A stretch of DNA of 64,000 bases from Pyrus communis (Eukaryota > Streptophyta > Magnoliopsida > Rosales > Rosaceae). Position 1 is the first letter of the stretch. Each line of letters opens with the position of its first letter. The position numbers were made by a program, and so were the translations under genes. The stretch covers positions 10,835,724-10,899,723 of the forward strand of contig NC_084815.1 of NCBI RefSeq assembly GCF_963583255.1. The letters run 5' to 3'. This document shows positions 45,874 through 57,725 of this stretch, in pieces. The notes beneath the pieces were generated by a model that saw only the letters and a list, made by a program, of their open reading frames with translations, was not told the origin of the DNA and did no database searches.

Positions 45874-47949
45874 CTTGGCAGATTTCACATGCACTCATGC
45901 ACATTCACCTTAATCATTCACATAGCTTTAATCCACATGCATTTCCACCTAGATTTCCACCTCACAACCACCAGAAATCAACCAAAACCGTGCATTCCCT
46001 TTCATTTCTGTCAAAGCACATGCATTTCCACCCTTTAATCACATGCACAAACAGCACATGCATCTCCCATCACCATTTCAGATTTCCACCAAGTTCCTAG
46101 CTGTCATGTTCCCCCCATTTCACCTATAAATACTCATTCATTCATTCTCATTAATACACAATTCACTCCTCCATTTCAGAAATTCATCCATTGTACATAC
46201 CACAACACAAACCCTTCCATTTTCAGAATGTAGACCTTCACAAACTGCCCTTGGTGCCGTGGCCTTGAGGCACCACTCCCTTACAATCCAAACACCATCC
46301 TTCCATTTTCACCACTACCCAAACCATTCACACCATCAAACTATCCTTAGACCTTGTGCTACAACGAAGAGGAAGAGAAGAGTGCCTAAACGTTCATACA
46401 ATTCAAGTTTGAGTTGTTGGAATGTTTAGGTGTTTCTTTGATTTCAATGTTTAAATTCAATACTCTTTGTTTTGTACGAATGAGGAATGGAAGATAAGAG
46501 GGCCTAAACGTTCATACAATTCAAGTTTGAGTTGTTGGAATGTTTAGGTGTTTCTTTGATTCTCTTTGTTTTGTACCATGAGGAACTAAACCCCCCTTGG
46601 TTAGGGGGTGATTCGAATATATGTTTATGCTTGCATTTTGATTTGAATACTTCTAATTGCGTTTCATAAGTTGTGGATTCAATTTGTTTAACCGTTTGAT
46701 TGATAACTTATTTATGTATGTTTATTGAGAATGCGCGCTTAATTTTCATGCATGAATATGACGCTAGAATATAAGTAAGTTTCACCTAATCGTTATGAAC
46801 TTATATTCACAAGTAGTGGAGGTTGCTTATAAACAATCGCGTTAAACAAATTCTTGGCATAAGTTTCATGCAATCCATAGTAACGAATGCCTCGTCAACA
46901 CTTATAATTTTCATAGAGCATAATGATTCTTGCTTGTATCTCTTCTATGCATTCATGTTGAGGACTTGTGGGGAATGTTTTGAATTGTTGTATGCGCTAA
47001 CCCATCCAATTCAATAACGTTAGGAAGATTTGAAGGTTAATTAGTGCATCACGGTTAACCCGGGGTGTTGAGATTCATGGTTTATTGAAATGCAATTGGA
47101 AATCATTTTATTATGCAAGTGTAACATGTGTGGAGAAGAACCTTCTAGCTAGCATTCATCCATTCATTTCATCACATTCATATATACTATCTGTTTTAAT
47201 TCGAATCTGTACATTTTAGTTTAATTTCATCCAAAACCAATCCCCCTTTACTTTAATGTCCAATTTAGTTAGAAATACATTTAGTTTGTGTTTATGAGTG
47301 TTTTGATTCATTTTATTTCCCAATTTCGTCCAAATTCACCAAAGTGCTCAAAACTGCCCAGAAAGTGATTTTAAGGCAGTTTTGAGTGTTTTGGGTGATG
47401 TTTGAGTCTTTTGGTTTGTTTTAATGTTTTAAGTGTTTAGTTTTACATTCTTTGAGTTAGAAAGTGTTTTAGTTTGTGTTTATGAGTGTTTTGATTCATT
47501 TTGTTACACAATTTCGTCCAAATTCACCAAAGTGCTCAAAACTGCCCAGAAAGTGATTTTAAGGCTGTTTTGAGTGTTTTGGGTGATGTTTGAGTCTTTT
47601 GGTTTGTTTTAGTGTTTTAAAGTTTAGTTTTGCATTCTTTGTGTCTAGTATAGTGTTTTATATTGTGTTTTTACGTTTGAATCAAACCATAATCTTAAAT
47701 TCGTCCAACATTGGGTTTAAGGTCAGAAACTGCCTAGTTAGTGTTTTTAGGCAGTTTTGAGTCTTTTGAACTTGTTTTGAGTCCTTTGAGTCTTTGTGAA
47801 CGTTTTTAACTTTGTTTTTACGTTTTTGAGTCAAATCCAAGTGATTAACAATCCCTCCTAATCCCCGGTCCAGAACGATCCCTACTTATACATATACTAC
47901 AATTTGACGAAAAGAGGGTTTAATTTGTGTGCGTATAAATCACGCATCA
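45874..47949 (+). repeat. 3' LTR of element C, right part
   Basis: Continues C's 3' LTR after D, matching 19248-21322. Stem-loops at 46385-46430 and 46503-46548. Ends GCATCA, then CGGCA. Confidence 0.92.
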
Positions 47950-48817
47950 CGGCACTAGGGTGGTGTAGAATGGATTGTGGTGTTTGATGGCTGAAAGTTT
48001 GAATGAATGAATGAGTGAGTGGATGAATGAATGGTGCGGCATAGGGCTGTTTATATAGGCTAATTAGGCACACTTAGTGAAGGAAAAGGATTGCACAATC
48101 CCATTAAAAAAGGGTTAATTCAAGGCAGAAATCAAATGGGAATTGGAATAGGTAGTGCAGCTAGGATTTAGGGCATTCTAGAAGGTTTTGGTGCGGCATG
48201 TTGATAGGGATGAGATAAGGTTTCTAGAAGGGATGGTTTAGGGCAGATTCCTAAACCTAAAGGGCCTAGGACACATGATATTTGTGTAGAAGGAGGATTG
48301 CAATTCCTAAACCTACAAGGAATGGTGTTCTTGCGGCATTTTAAATGGATAAGGCTTCTAGAAACTGAAATAGGTGTTTAAATGTGTACTTAATTCCCTC
48401 TAATTAGCTAGGTTTAAGTCCTAACCTGATTTGGATAGGATAGAATAGGATAATGTTGGAGTTAGGATAGGATAAGGTTTCTAGGATAGGATAAGATAAG
48501 GTTGGATAAGGTTGGATAAGGTTCCTTGTTTCTTGCTTCTTCCTTATCTTCATTGCATTAGGACTTCTTCCACCAGATTTGTAGCCTTTCCTAGCTCTTC
48601 TTGACTTCAATTTCGTCCATCCTCTTTGCTCCATGGTTAAGCTATCCAATCCATGCCCAAAAATGCTCCAAATAGCCTCAAAATGTACTTTCTTGCTCCT
48701 TTTGCCATTAGGACCTAAAAACATACGAAAATAACTTCAAAGACTGAAATAAATAGTAATTAACTCCATAAATGCAAGGAAACAACATAACTAAGTAGTA
48801 TAAATATGCTCCTATCA
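47950..48817 (-). repeat. LTR E, right fragment
   Basis: Continues 17785-18505 after C. Ends CTCCTATCA at 48817. TATATAAA on the minus strand at 48050-48057. The U3 resembles F's 3' LTR (53899 on) read in reverse, so it is the same subfamily. No purine tract follows on the right, so E is either a solo LTR or the 5' LTR of a minus-strand element. AGGCT (48818-48822) would be its target duplication. Confidence 0.82.
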
Positions 48818-48818
48818 A

Positions 48819-49523
48819 GGCTCTCACTTTTGTAATCGTACCATTGAAGCACTACTCAAGAAGTATCAAGTCACACATAAGGTTTCAACACCTTTCCATC
48901 CCCAAACCAATGGCCAAGCCGAGGTGTCCAATAGAGAAATCAAACAAATCTTGGAGAAGACCGTTGGACCAACAAGAAAAGATTGGAGTGTGCGTTTGGC
49001 GGATGCATTATGGGCCTATAGGATGGCATACAAGACACCAATAGGCATGTCCCCTTTTCGGCTAGTGTATGGCAAGCCATGTCATCTCCCCGTGGAGTTG
49101 GAGCACAAGGCTCATTGGGCGATCAAGACATTCAACATGGACATAGATGCGGCTGGAATACATAGAAAGTTGCAATTGAATGAACTTGAGGAACTTAGGC
49201 GTGAAGCATATGAGAATGCTTGCATTTACAAGGAGAAGACCAAAGCTTTCCATGACAAGATGATCCGAAGCAAAACATTCTCCATAGGGCAAAAAGTTTT
49301 ACTTTTTAATTCCCGCCTTCGTTTATTCCCTGGTAAGTTACGTTCTAAGTGGATTGGACCTTTTGTTGTTACTAATGTTTTTTCACATGGCGCAGTTCAA
49401 ATCCAAAGCTTAAGGAATGGCCAAGAATTCAAGGTGAACGGGCATCGTTTGAAGCCCTATTATGCAAATGTTGAAGGGCAAGTTGTGGAGGATATCACAC
49501 TCCATGCCGTGGGCTCCAAGTGA
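48819..49523 (+). pseudogene. Athila pol C-terminal fragment (integrase end) of element F
   Basis: 234 codons in one frame plus stop, equal to residues about 1297-1530 of B's pol. It begins right at LTR E (GSHF motif) and includes the integrase glutamate in NGQAE, the basic C-terminal domain and the GPF module. The two catalytic aspartates, RT and protease are on the other side of E, off the window. Truncation is due to insertion of E, not to stops. It is the same lineage as B but with many substitutions. Confidence 0.88.
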
Positions 49524-50536
49524 GGATAAGAAGAATGCTCGTCCGGCTGCACGACGTTAAAGACAGCGCTTCTTGGGAGGCAACCCATGCATTCCACGAG
49601 AGAGGATGTGGGCAATTCACCAATTCAAGCTACAAAATCAGATTTGCGTTCCTCAATCTCTATCTCTTTATTATTTTTATTTTGTCATGTCAGTTCGTTT
49701 ATATTGTTTGTTTGGATGTGAGTCTTTGTGTGAAACATTGAGGACAATGTTTGATTTAAGTGTGGGGGGTAAACAAAGTGTTTTTCATGCAAATTCGTGG
49801 GATTTTATCACCCATTTCTAAAGTTGTTTCGCACTGTTTTTAAGTGTTTTTAGAGTGTTTTGAAGTGTTTTTATGTCTTTTGGTCAGAAAATCCGAAAAT
49901 TTACAAAAAAATTACAAAACAGTTTTGAAAAACCCAAAAAGAGTTGTTTTTAAGTTGTTTTTGTGTGTTTGTTTGTGTCTTAGGTCACCTTCCAACACAA
50001 TGATGAGAATTTGGTTTTTAATTGCATGACTATTAAAGAATGTTGTAAACATGGCTGGAAGTTGATTTATGCTTTGGTTTATGCTTGGTTATGGTTATAA
50101 TTTATGAATTCACATGTAATTACAAAGATAAAATCAGTTTTTGTAACATGCTTGAAGGAAGAAACTCAAACTAACGCTACATCCTTGAGAGACTTGAGCC
50201 TATAATGTTCTTTGGAGAGTATAATCTGTGATTTCTTGTTTTCTAAAGTCGTTGCATGATCTCATCATTCTTTGCTTGGTTGCTATTTAGAATGCATTTC
50301 ATTATAGTTCCAAATACTAGAACTCATGCCCATTTTATTCAAAGCATGGTATTGATTGCATAACATATAATAAGATGAAGTTGTTAGTCAAGGCAGAGCC
50401 AAAAAGCCTATCCCTTTTCATATGTATTGTAGGATTAACCCTCTTGAGCCTTTTCAAAGCCTATTTTCGTTGTTAGCCACATTATCCTCACCTAGCCTAG
50501 AATAGGACTTTCCGTACCTTGGTTCTTAAAGGATAG
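49524..50536 (+). other. 3' untranslated internal region of F
   Basis: No gene. Post-pol segment with TGGG-AGGCAA-CCCA hairpin at 49574-49587, then the 8-bp stem hairpin and purine tract (49733-49769), then AT-rich sequence homologous to 9298-9820 of B in reverse. Confidence 0.7.
50532..50536. repeat. Target-site duplication of solo LTR G (GATAG)
   Basis: GATAG on the left is repeated at 52956-52960 on the right. Confidence 0.92.
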
Positions 50537-52955
50537 TGATAGTAGCATATTCATGCGACTTAAATGGCTTGTTCTCGTGCATTTACGTTATGTTTCTTTA
50601 GTTATTTTAGTACTTTAAGCTATTTTCGTGTGGTTGTAGGTCCAAAGGGCTAAAGGAGCAAAAAGATGCATTTTGGAGACTTTTGGAGCACTTTTGGGCT
50701 AAGGATGGATAGCTTATGCTTGGAGCCAAAGTGTTGGACGAAATTGAAGACCTCATTAAAGACCAAAGTGTTGGAACCTTGTTCCCTTTAGTTTTAGGAC
50801 ATTTAAACCTTTCCTTAGCCGTGTAAATCCGTTCCACTTCATTGCACATGCATCTTCATAAATCAACACATGCATTCACTTCATCATTGCAGCCACATTT
50901 CCACCCACATCCATTTAATTCACATGCTTTCAAATGCATTTTCACATGCATTCCCATTCACCACAGAAAACTCCTTTTGTGCCGTGCCTAATTCCATGCA
51001 TTCCATTCATATTTCAGCCATGCACATTTAATCATTCATTTCCATCAATGCTGTGAGTTCCCATCAGATTTCCAACCTAATTCACATGCATTCCATCCTT
51101 TAATTCACCCACATGCACTCATAATCATTCACACCTTGCATTCACATGCATTTCCAACCTAATCACTCACCCACACAATCTGCAATCATTCAAACAAACA
51201 CCATCATTGCCGTGAGTTCCCATCAGATTTCCATCATATTCACATGCATTCCATCCTTTAAAACATTGCACATGCACTCCCTTTAATTAATTAAGCCACA
51301 TGCACTCCCATCCATTTCATCATTGCAGCCAACGCATGCTTTCACATGCATTTTCAGATTTTCCCCTTGCACATGCAGCCACATATTCATTGCACATGCA
51401 ATTCCAACCCACATGCATCCTTTAATCATTCAAACATGCAGCCACATTCCCTCCTAGCTGTCATGTTCCCCCCATTTCACCTATAAATAAGCATCCATTA
51501 CATTCATTCCCATATTCAGAAATTCTCATATTCATTCTTCCATTTCAGAAATTCATCCATTTTCCCTACTAATCCAAACACCACAAAAACAATCCCTTTC
51601 AGCCGTGCCTTCCCCAACAATCCATTCAGCCATTCCACCACTCCCCAAACCATTCACACCATCAAACTATCCTTAGACCTTGTGCTACAACGAAGAGGAA
51701 GATAAGAGGGCCTAAACGTTCATACAATTCAAGTTTGAGTTGTTGGAATGTTTAGGTGTTTCTTTGATTTTAATGTTTAATTTCAATACTCTTTGTTTTG
51801 TACGAATGAGGAATGGAAGAGAAGAGGGCCTAAACGTTCATACAATTCAAGTTCGAGTTGTTGGAATGTTTAGGTGTTTCTTTGATTCTCTTTGTTTTGT
51901 ACGTATGAGGAACTAAACCCCCCTTGGCTAGGGGGGGATTCGAAATATATGTTTATGCTTGCATTTTGATTTGATTACTTCTAATTGCGTTTCATAAGTT
52001 GTGGATTCAATTTGTTTAACTGTTTGATTGATAACTTATTTATGTATGTTTATTGAGAGTGCACGCTTAATTTTCATGCATGAATATGACGCTAGAATAT
52101 AAGTGAGTTTCACCTAATAGTTACGAACTTATATTCACAAGTAGTGGAGGTTGCTTATAAACAATCGCGTTAAATGAATTCTTGGCATAAGTTTCATGCG
52201 TATTCCATAGTAACGAATGCCTCGTCGATGTTTATGATTTCCGTTGAACTTAATGATCTTTGTTGAATGTCTTTATCATGCGTATTCCATAGTTAGAGAC
52301 TTTGATTAGGAATAATTTGGTTGTAATGCGTATTCCATTCAATCCAATGAATCTAGGGAAATCTGAAAGTTAATTTAGGCGGACCTAATTAACTTGGAGC
52401 GTTGAGAAGTCATGGTTTATTGAAATGCAATTGGAAATCATTTTATTATGCAAGTGTAACATGTATGGAGATGAACCCCTTAGCTATTCTATCATCCATT
52501 CATTCCATTTCATCAATTTCATATTTACATTCTGTTTTAATTGCAATTTGTTCATTTAATTTAATTTCGTATAAACCTAAATCCCCCTTTACTTTAATGT
52601 CAAATTAGTTAGAAATCAATTTAGTTTGTGTTTTTAAGAGTCTTGAGTCAAGTTACACCTTAATTTCGTCCAAATTTGTGTTTATACTCAAAACTGCCCA
52701 GAAAGTGGTTTTTAGGCAGATTTGAGTGTGTTTGTGTTGTTTTGAGTCTTTTGGTTTGTTTGAGTGTTTTAAAGTTTAGTTTTGCATTCTTTGAGTCTAG
52801 TATAGTGTTTTATATTGTGTTTTTACGTTTTTGAGTCAAATCCAAGTGATTAACAATCCCTCCTAATCCCCGGTCCAGAATGATCCCTACTTATATACTT
52901 ATACTACAATTGTCAAAAAGAGGGTTTAATTTGTGTGCGTATAAATCTCGCATCA
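50537..52955 (+). repeat. Solo LTR G inside element F
   Basis: 2,419 bp, TGATAGTAGC to CTCGCATCA, with no PBS after it and no purine tract before it, and a perfect target duplication. It is the product of recombination between the two LTRs of a former element. TATA 51482-51489, stem-loops 51711-51756 and 51829-51874, U3 rich in CACATGCA. Confidence 0.93.
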
Positions 52956-53898
52956 GATAGTGAAGCACGACTTAGAGTGAACTCCTTTGGTCAATACATG
53001 GCGGAAAACAAGTGTGGGGGAAGATGATAGGGCACGGAAAAAGAAAAAAAAAAAAAAAAAAAAAAAAAAGAAGAAGAAAAGAAGAGAAATTCGTGGAAAA
53101 ATCAAAAGAAAATAGAAAAGTGTTCAAAAGAAAGAGAAGGAGTTGAAAAATAAGTGAGAATGAACTCACAAGTGTTGGTTGTTGAAGGAAGGGTCCAAAA
53201 GAGTGAATTTGACCCTAAATGTTGCATGAATCTTCCCTTGTGTTTAAAAGTTGGTTTTTGCCATTAGAAGTGAGTTTAAGTGTCAAATTCATTACTTTGC
53301 TTACTATTGCTTCAAGAACTTTTGTTTATCCTTACCTTTCTTTGTTAGCCAATACCTTAGCCTCGTTACAACCCTCAACTTCTATCTTGATGTTATGTGT
53401 TCAATATGTGGAGTTTGAATTGGTATGAGTATATGGAATCACTGGTTCTCGTTCTAAGTAGTAGCATTCCATTCATGAGATCATATTCATGTCATTATCG
53501 TAAATCCAGAAAATGCTTTTTTGATATAACATATGTGAGTGTTAGTCTTCATATCTACATCAATCTTCTCACATATACCTAGTGTAGGGTGTGAAGTTAG
53601 AAAATCTGTGTGAAAATAGAGTGCATTCTAGTGAGGAATTGAGGGAATTCTCTAAGGCATGTTACTACATTCAAAACATTGTTTTAATTGATTATAGGTG
53701 AACTAATAAGTAGTAACTATGATTAAGTGTTTGTTGAAGTGTAAAGAAAGCTAAAAACCGTGGGAATGATGTTCATTAATGTGTCATGTCCGTTGGAAAT
53801 CCCTGAGGTACATGTTGGAAGGTTTTAGAATGTGTTTTGTTTGTTTTGGTTCATTTCGTTTTGCTCGAGGACTAGCAAAAGCTAAGTGTGAGGGAATT
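52956..53898 (+). other. F interior after solo LTR, with terminal polypurine tract
   Basis: AAGTGTGGGGGAAG at 53010-53023, A-run 53041-53069, family-common sequence, then GCTAAGTGTGAGGGAATT (53881-53898). The tract has one G-to-A change against the others. Confidence 0.75.
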
Positions 53899-54756
53899 TG
53901 ATAGGAGCATATTTAGGCGACTTACTTAGCTTGTTTTCATGCATTTATGTTGTTAATTCATAGTTGTTTTAGTATTTTAAGCCATTTTCGTATGTTTTTA
54001 GTTTCTAATGGCAAAGGGAGCAAGAAAGTGCATTTTGAGGCTATTTGGAGCATTTTTGGGCATGGATTGGATAGCTTAACCATGGAGCAAAGAGGATGGA
54101 TGAAATTGAAGACAAGAAGAGCTAGGAAAGGCTACAAATTTGGTGGAAGAAGTTCTACTCCAATGAAGATAAGGAAGAAGCAAGAAACAAGGGACCTTAT
54201 CCAACCTTATCCAAACCTTATCTTATCCTATCCTAGAAACCTTATCCTATCCTAACTCTAACATTATCCTATTCTATCCTATCCAAATCAGATTGGGACT
54301 TAAACCTAGCTAATTAGGGGGAATCAATTACACATCTAAACACCTATTTCAGTTTCTAGAAGACTTACCCATACCAATGCCGCAAGACACCATTCCTTGT
54401 AGGTTTAGGAATCACAATCCTTTTCCTACTCTTATATCACATGTCCTAGGCCCTTTAGGATTAGGAATCTGCCTTAAACACAGTTTCTAGAACACCTTAT
54501 CCTATCCCTATATGTGTGCCCCACCTAGCCTTCTAGAAATCCCTAATTCCTAGCCGCACTACCTATTCCAAATCCCACTTGATTTCTGCCTTGAGTTAAC
54601 CCTTTTTCAATGGGATTAGGCAATCCTTTTCCTTCACTAAGTGTGCCAAACTAACCTATATAAACAGCCCTTGCCGCACCATTTAGACCACCACCCCTTC
54701 ACACAACATTCATACATTCCTTCAGAAATCAACCCTTTGCCGTGACCTTGCAACCA
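53899..54756 (+). repeat. 3' LTR of F, first 858 bp
   Basis: Starts TGATAGGAGCATATTTAGG. TATATAAA at 54657-54664. Similar to LTR E. Cut at 54756 by LTR H; AACCA (54752-54756) would be H's target duplication. Confidence 0.82.
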
Positions 54757-56955
54757 TGATAGGAGCATATTCATGCGACTTAAATGGCTTGTTCTCGTGC
54801 ATTTACGTTATGTTTCTTTAGTTATTTTAGTCCTTTATGCTTCTTTTGTGTGTTTTCAGGTTCTAAGGGCAAAGTATGCAAAAGGATGCCTTTTGGAGCC
54901 TTTTGGAGCAAATTAGAGATTGGAATGGATATCATATGCTTGGAGCCAAGAGGATGGACGAAATTGAAGGATTCCTAATCCATTGCAGCCACATGCACAT
55001 TCAATCATTCACACCAAAACCTTGCACATGCTTTCCCATTTCATTATTCATTCACTTTGCAGCCACCATTCACTCTTTAATCCACATGCATTCATCATCA
55101 TTCACCCTAGCTTTAATTCACATGCAAACACATTCATTTTCAGCACCAAACACCATCATTGACATGCACTCCCATTTTCTCCCAAAACATTGCACATGCA
55201 TTCATAATCATTCACACCTTGCAGCCACTCCACATGCATTTCCAGCTTTCCACGAACCTCCTAGCTGTCATATTCCCTCCTTTTCACCTATAAATAAACA
55301 TCCATTGCACCCACATGCATTCCCCCTTTAATCCACATGCTCTCCCATTTCAGATTGCATTCCCACTCACCACAAATCAGCCACATGCATTTTGCCTTTC
55401 ATCATTGCATCACAAATCAGCCACATGCACTTTTCCTTTCATCATTGCACCACAAATCAGCCACATGCACATTCACCCCTTTCTCCACCTATAAATAAGC
55501 ATCCATTGCAGCCACAAAACTCATTTCCCATATTCAGATATTCTCATATTCATTCTTCCATTTCAGAAATTCACCCATTCACACATCAAAACTGCCCTTT
55601 GGCCGTGAGTTCCCTATTAATCCAAACACCACCAGAAATTCAGCCATTCCACCACTCCCCAAACCATTCACACCATCAAACTATCCTTAGACCTTGTGCT
55701 ACAACGAAGAGGAAGATAAGAGGGCCTAAACGTTCATACAATTCAAGTTTGAGTTGTTGGAATGTTTAGGTGTTTCTTTGATTTCAATGTTTAATTTCAA
55801 TACTCTTTGTTTTGTACGAATGAGGAATGGAAGAGAAGAGGGCCTAAACGTTCATACAATTCAAGTTCGAGTTGTTGGAATGTTTAGGTGTTTCTTTGAT
55901 TCTCTTTGTTTTGTACGTATGAGGAACTAAACCCCCCTTGGCTAGGGGGGGATTCGAAATATATGTTTATGCTTGCATTTTGATTTGATTACTTCTAATT
56001 GCGTTTCATAAGTTGTGGATTCAATTTGTTTAACTGTTTGATTGATAACTTATTTATGTATGTTTATTGAGAGTGCACGCTTAATTTCCATGCATGAATA
56101 TGACGCTAGAATATAAGTGAGTTTCACCTAATAGTTACGAACTTATATTCACAAGTAGTGGAGGTTGCTTATAAACAATCGCGTTAAACGAATTCTTGGC
56201 ATAAGTTTCATGCGTATTCCATAGTAACAAATGCCTCGTCAACACTTATAATTTTCATAGAGCGTAATGATTCTTGCTTGTATCTCTATTATGCAATCAT
56301 GTAGGGGACTTGTGGGGAATGTTTTGGGTTGTCGTATGCAATCATCCAATTCAATAACGTTAGGAAGATTTGAAAGTTAATTTAAGCGGATCTAATTAAC
56401 TTGGAGCATTGAGAATTCATTGTTTATTGAAATGCAATTGGAAATCATTTTATTATGCAAGTGTAACATGTGTGGAGATGAACCCCTTAGCTAGCATTCA
56501 TCCATACTTTCATCATATTCATATTTACATTTTGCTTTAATTACAATCTGTTCAAGTAGTTTTAATTTCGTCAAAACCTAAATCCCCCTTTACTTTAATG
56601 TCCAATTTAGTTAGAAAGTATCTTAGTTTATGTTTCTAAGTGTTTTGATTCAATTTATTACACAAATTCGTCCAAATTCACCAAAGTGCTCAAAACTGCC
56701 CAGAAAGTGTTTTTAAGGCAGTTTTGAGTGTTTTGGGTGATGTTTGAGTCTTTTGGTTTGTTTTAGTGTTTTAAAGTTTAGTTTTGCATTCTTTGAGTCT
56801 AGTATAGTGTTTTATATTGTGTTCTTACGTTTTTGAGTCAAATCCAAGTGATTAACAATCCCTCCTAATCCCCGGTCCAGAACGATCCCTACTTATACTT
56901 ATACTACAATTGATAAAAAGAGGGTTTAATTTGTGTGCGTATAAATCACGCATCA
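54757..56955 (+). repeat. LTR H (5' LTR of a rearranged element)
   Basis: 2,199 bp. U3 differs from M's and is closer to B's. Two TATAAATA boxes (55289-55296 and 55490-55497), each followed by CATCCATTGCA, indicate a duplicated core promoter. Stem-loops 55725-55770 and 55843-55888. Confidence 0.9.
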
Positions 56956-56960
56956 AATTT

Positions 56961-56979
56961 TGGCACCGTTGCCGGGGAT
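56961..56979 (+). other. Altered primer-binding site of H
   Basis: Same as the others except TGGCACC in place of TGGCGCC, which gives one mismatch to tRNA-Asp. Confidence 0.85.
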
Positions 56980-57091
56980 TAGCAAATTTGCTAATCTCTT
57001 GGATTGTTCGTTTCTGTTATGTATTTTAGTTTTAGTTTTTGATTTTGATTTTTTTTTTGTTTGTTGATTTCAAGTACTAGAGAAGCACAAC

Positions 57092-57129
57092 ATGGCACTT
57101 GATAATGCTTCTCTTTTGTCACAGCTCAT
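57092..57129 (+). pseudogene. Gag-like ORF start, truncated (H)
   Basis: The first 12 or so codons of the MALDNASLL ORF, ending at GCTCAT where an inverted LTR end begins. Confidence 0.75.
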
Positions 57130-57255
57130 TGATGCGAGATTTATACGCGCACAAATTAAACCCTCTTTTTGACAATTGTAGTATAAGTATAAGTAGGGAT
57201 CGTTCTGGACCGGGGATTAGGAGGGATTGCAAATCTCTTGGAAACTGACTCAAAA
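57130..57255 (-). repeat. 126-bp inverted LTR terminus
   Basis: Begins TGATGCGAG and matches the last 126 bp of a family LTR in minus orientation, then switches at CTCAAAAA to GCCGGAGTGTG of the divergent block. It is a scrap of a second, opposite insertion or a template switch. Confidence 0.8.
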
Positions 57256-57725
57256 AGCCGGAGTGTGTTTGTTGTGGTGATCGATAGCTCTATAAGAAGC
57301 CAAGGCGACGCGTCCACCAATTCGAAAAGCCAGAATTTCCGGCGTAATTTAGGCGACGCGTTCTCTGCTTTTCAGAAGACGCGTTCAACTTTGTCAAAAG
57401 ATTTCTGACAAAGCTGAAAACACGTGGAGGCCATCATCGCAACTACACATCTTTAGCCGACAAAGCGCAAAGTTCGGCGACGCTTTCTTTGTTTTTCAGA
57501 AGACGTGTGCAGCTTTGTCAAAAGGAGCCGCATCTGCACTACCACGTGTCGTTCAGAAAGCGAAGGGGCGTCGTTCAGAAATCGAAGGGGCGCCTGCTCA
57601 GAAATCGAAGAGGCGTATTCAAAGATCGAAGAGGCACCACTATTTCAAAAAGCCGGATTTGCGGGATCAAAACGTTTGTCGACAAGGGTAAAAGGTACCA
57701 CCACTTGATATTATCTCTATATATG
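57256..57725. promoter_or_regulatory. Divergent promoter-like block of H, antisense ORF lost
   Basis: Same block as in D. The leader is shortened by about 32 bp between short GAGT repeats, and the antisense ORF that should lie to the left is gone. It keeps the left-facing TATA-like site (about 57288-57297), the 22-bp repeats and the right-facing TATATATG (about 57719-57726). Confidence 0.5.

Larger units (their letters stand above)
18506..47949 (+). mobile_element. Non-autonomous Athila-derived element C, interrupted by D
   Basis: 5' LTR 18506-21322, PBS 21328-21346, short interior 21323-25605, purine tract, and a 3' LTR split by D into 25606-26315 and 45874-47949. TSD CGGCA. Without D the element is about 9.9 kb. 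It retains only a 14-codon gag start joined to the post-pol segment, then the antisense ORF cassette. Nearly all gag-pol is deleted. Confidence 0.92.
48818..54756 (+). mobile_element. Athila element F, right part, base layer of the nest
   Basis: Pol end, post-pol segment (49539-49588), hairpin plus purine module (49733-49769), solo LTR G inserted at 50537-52955, second purine motif and A-run (53011-53070), terminal purine tract (53881-53898) and the first 858 bp of its 3' LTR, which is cut by H. The 5' half lies outside the window, beyond B. Confidence 0.85.

Noticed and set aside
48817..48818. E as the 3' LTR of a plus-strand element
   Set aside because: The LTR termini and TATA orientation show E is on the minus strand, and no purine tract or PBS adjoins its visible end.
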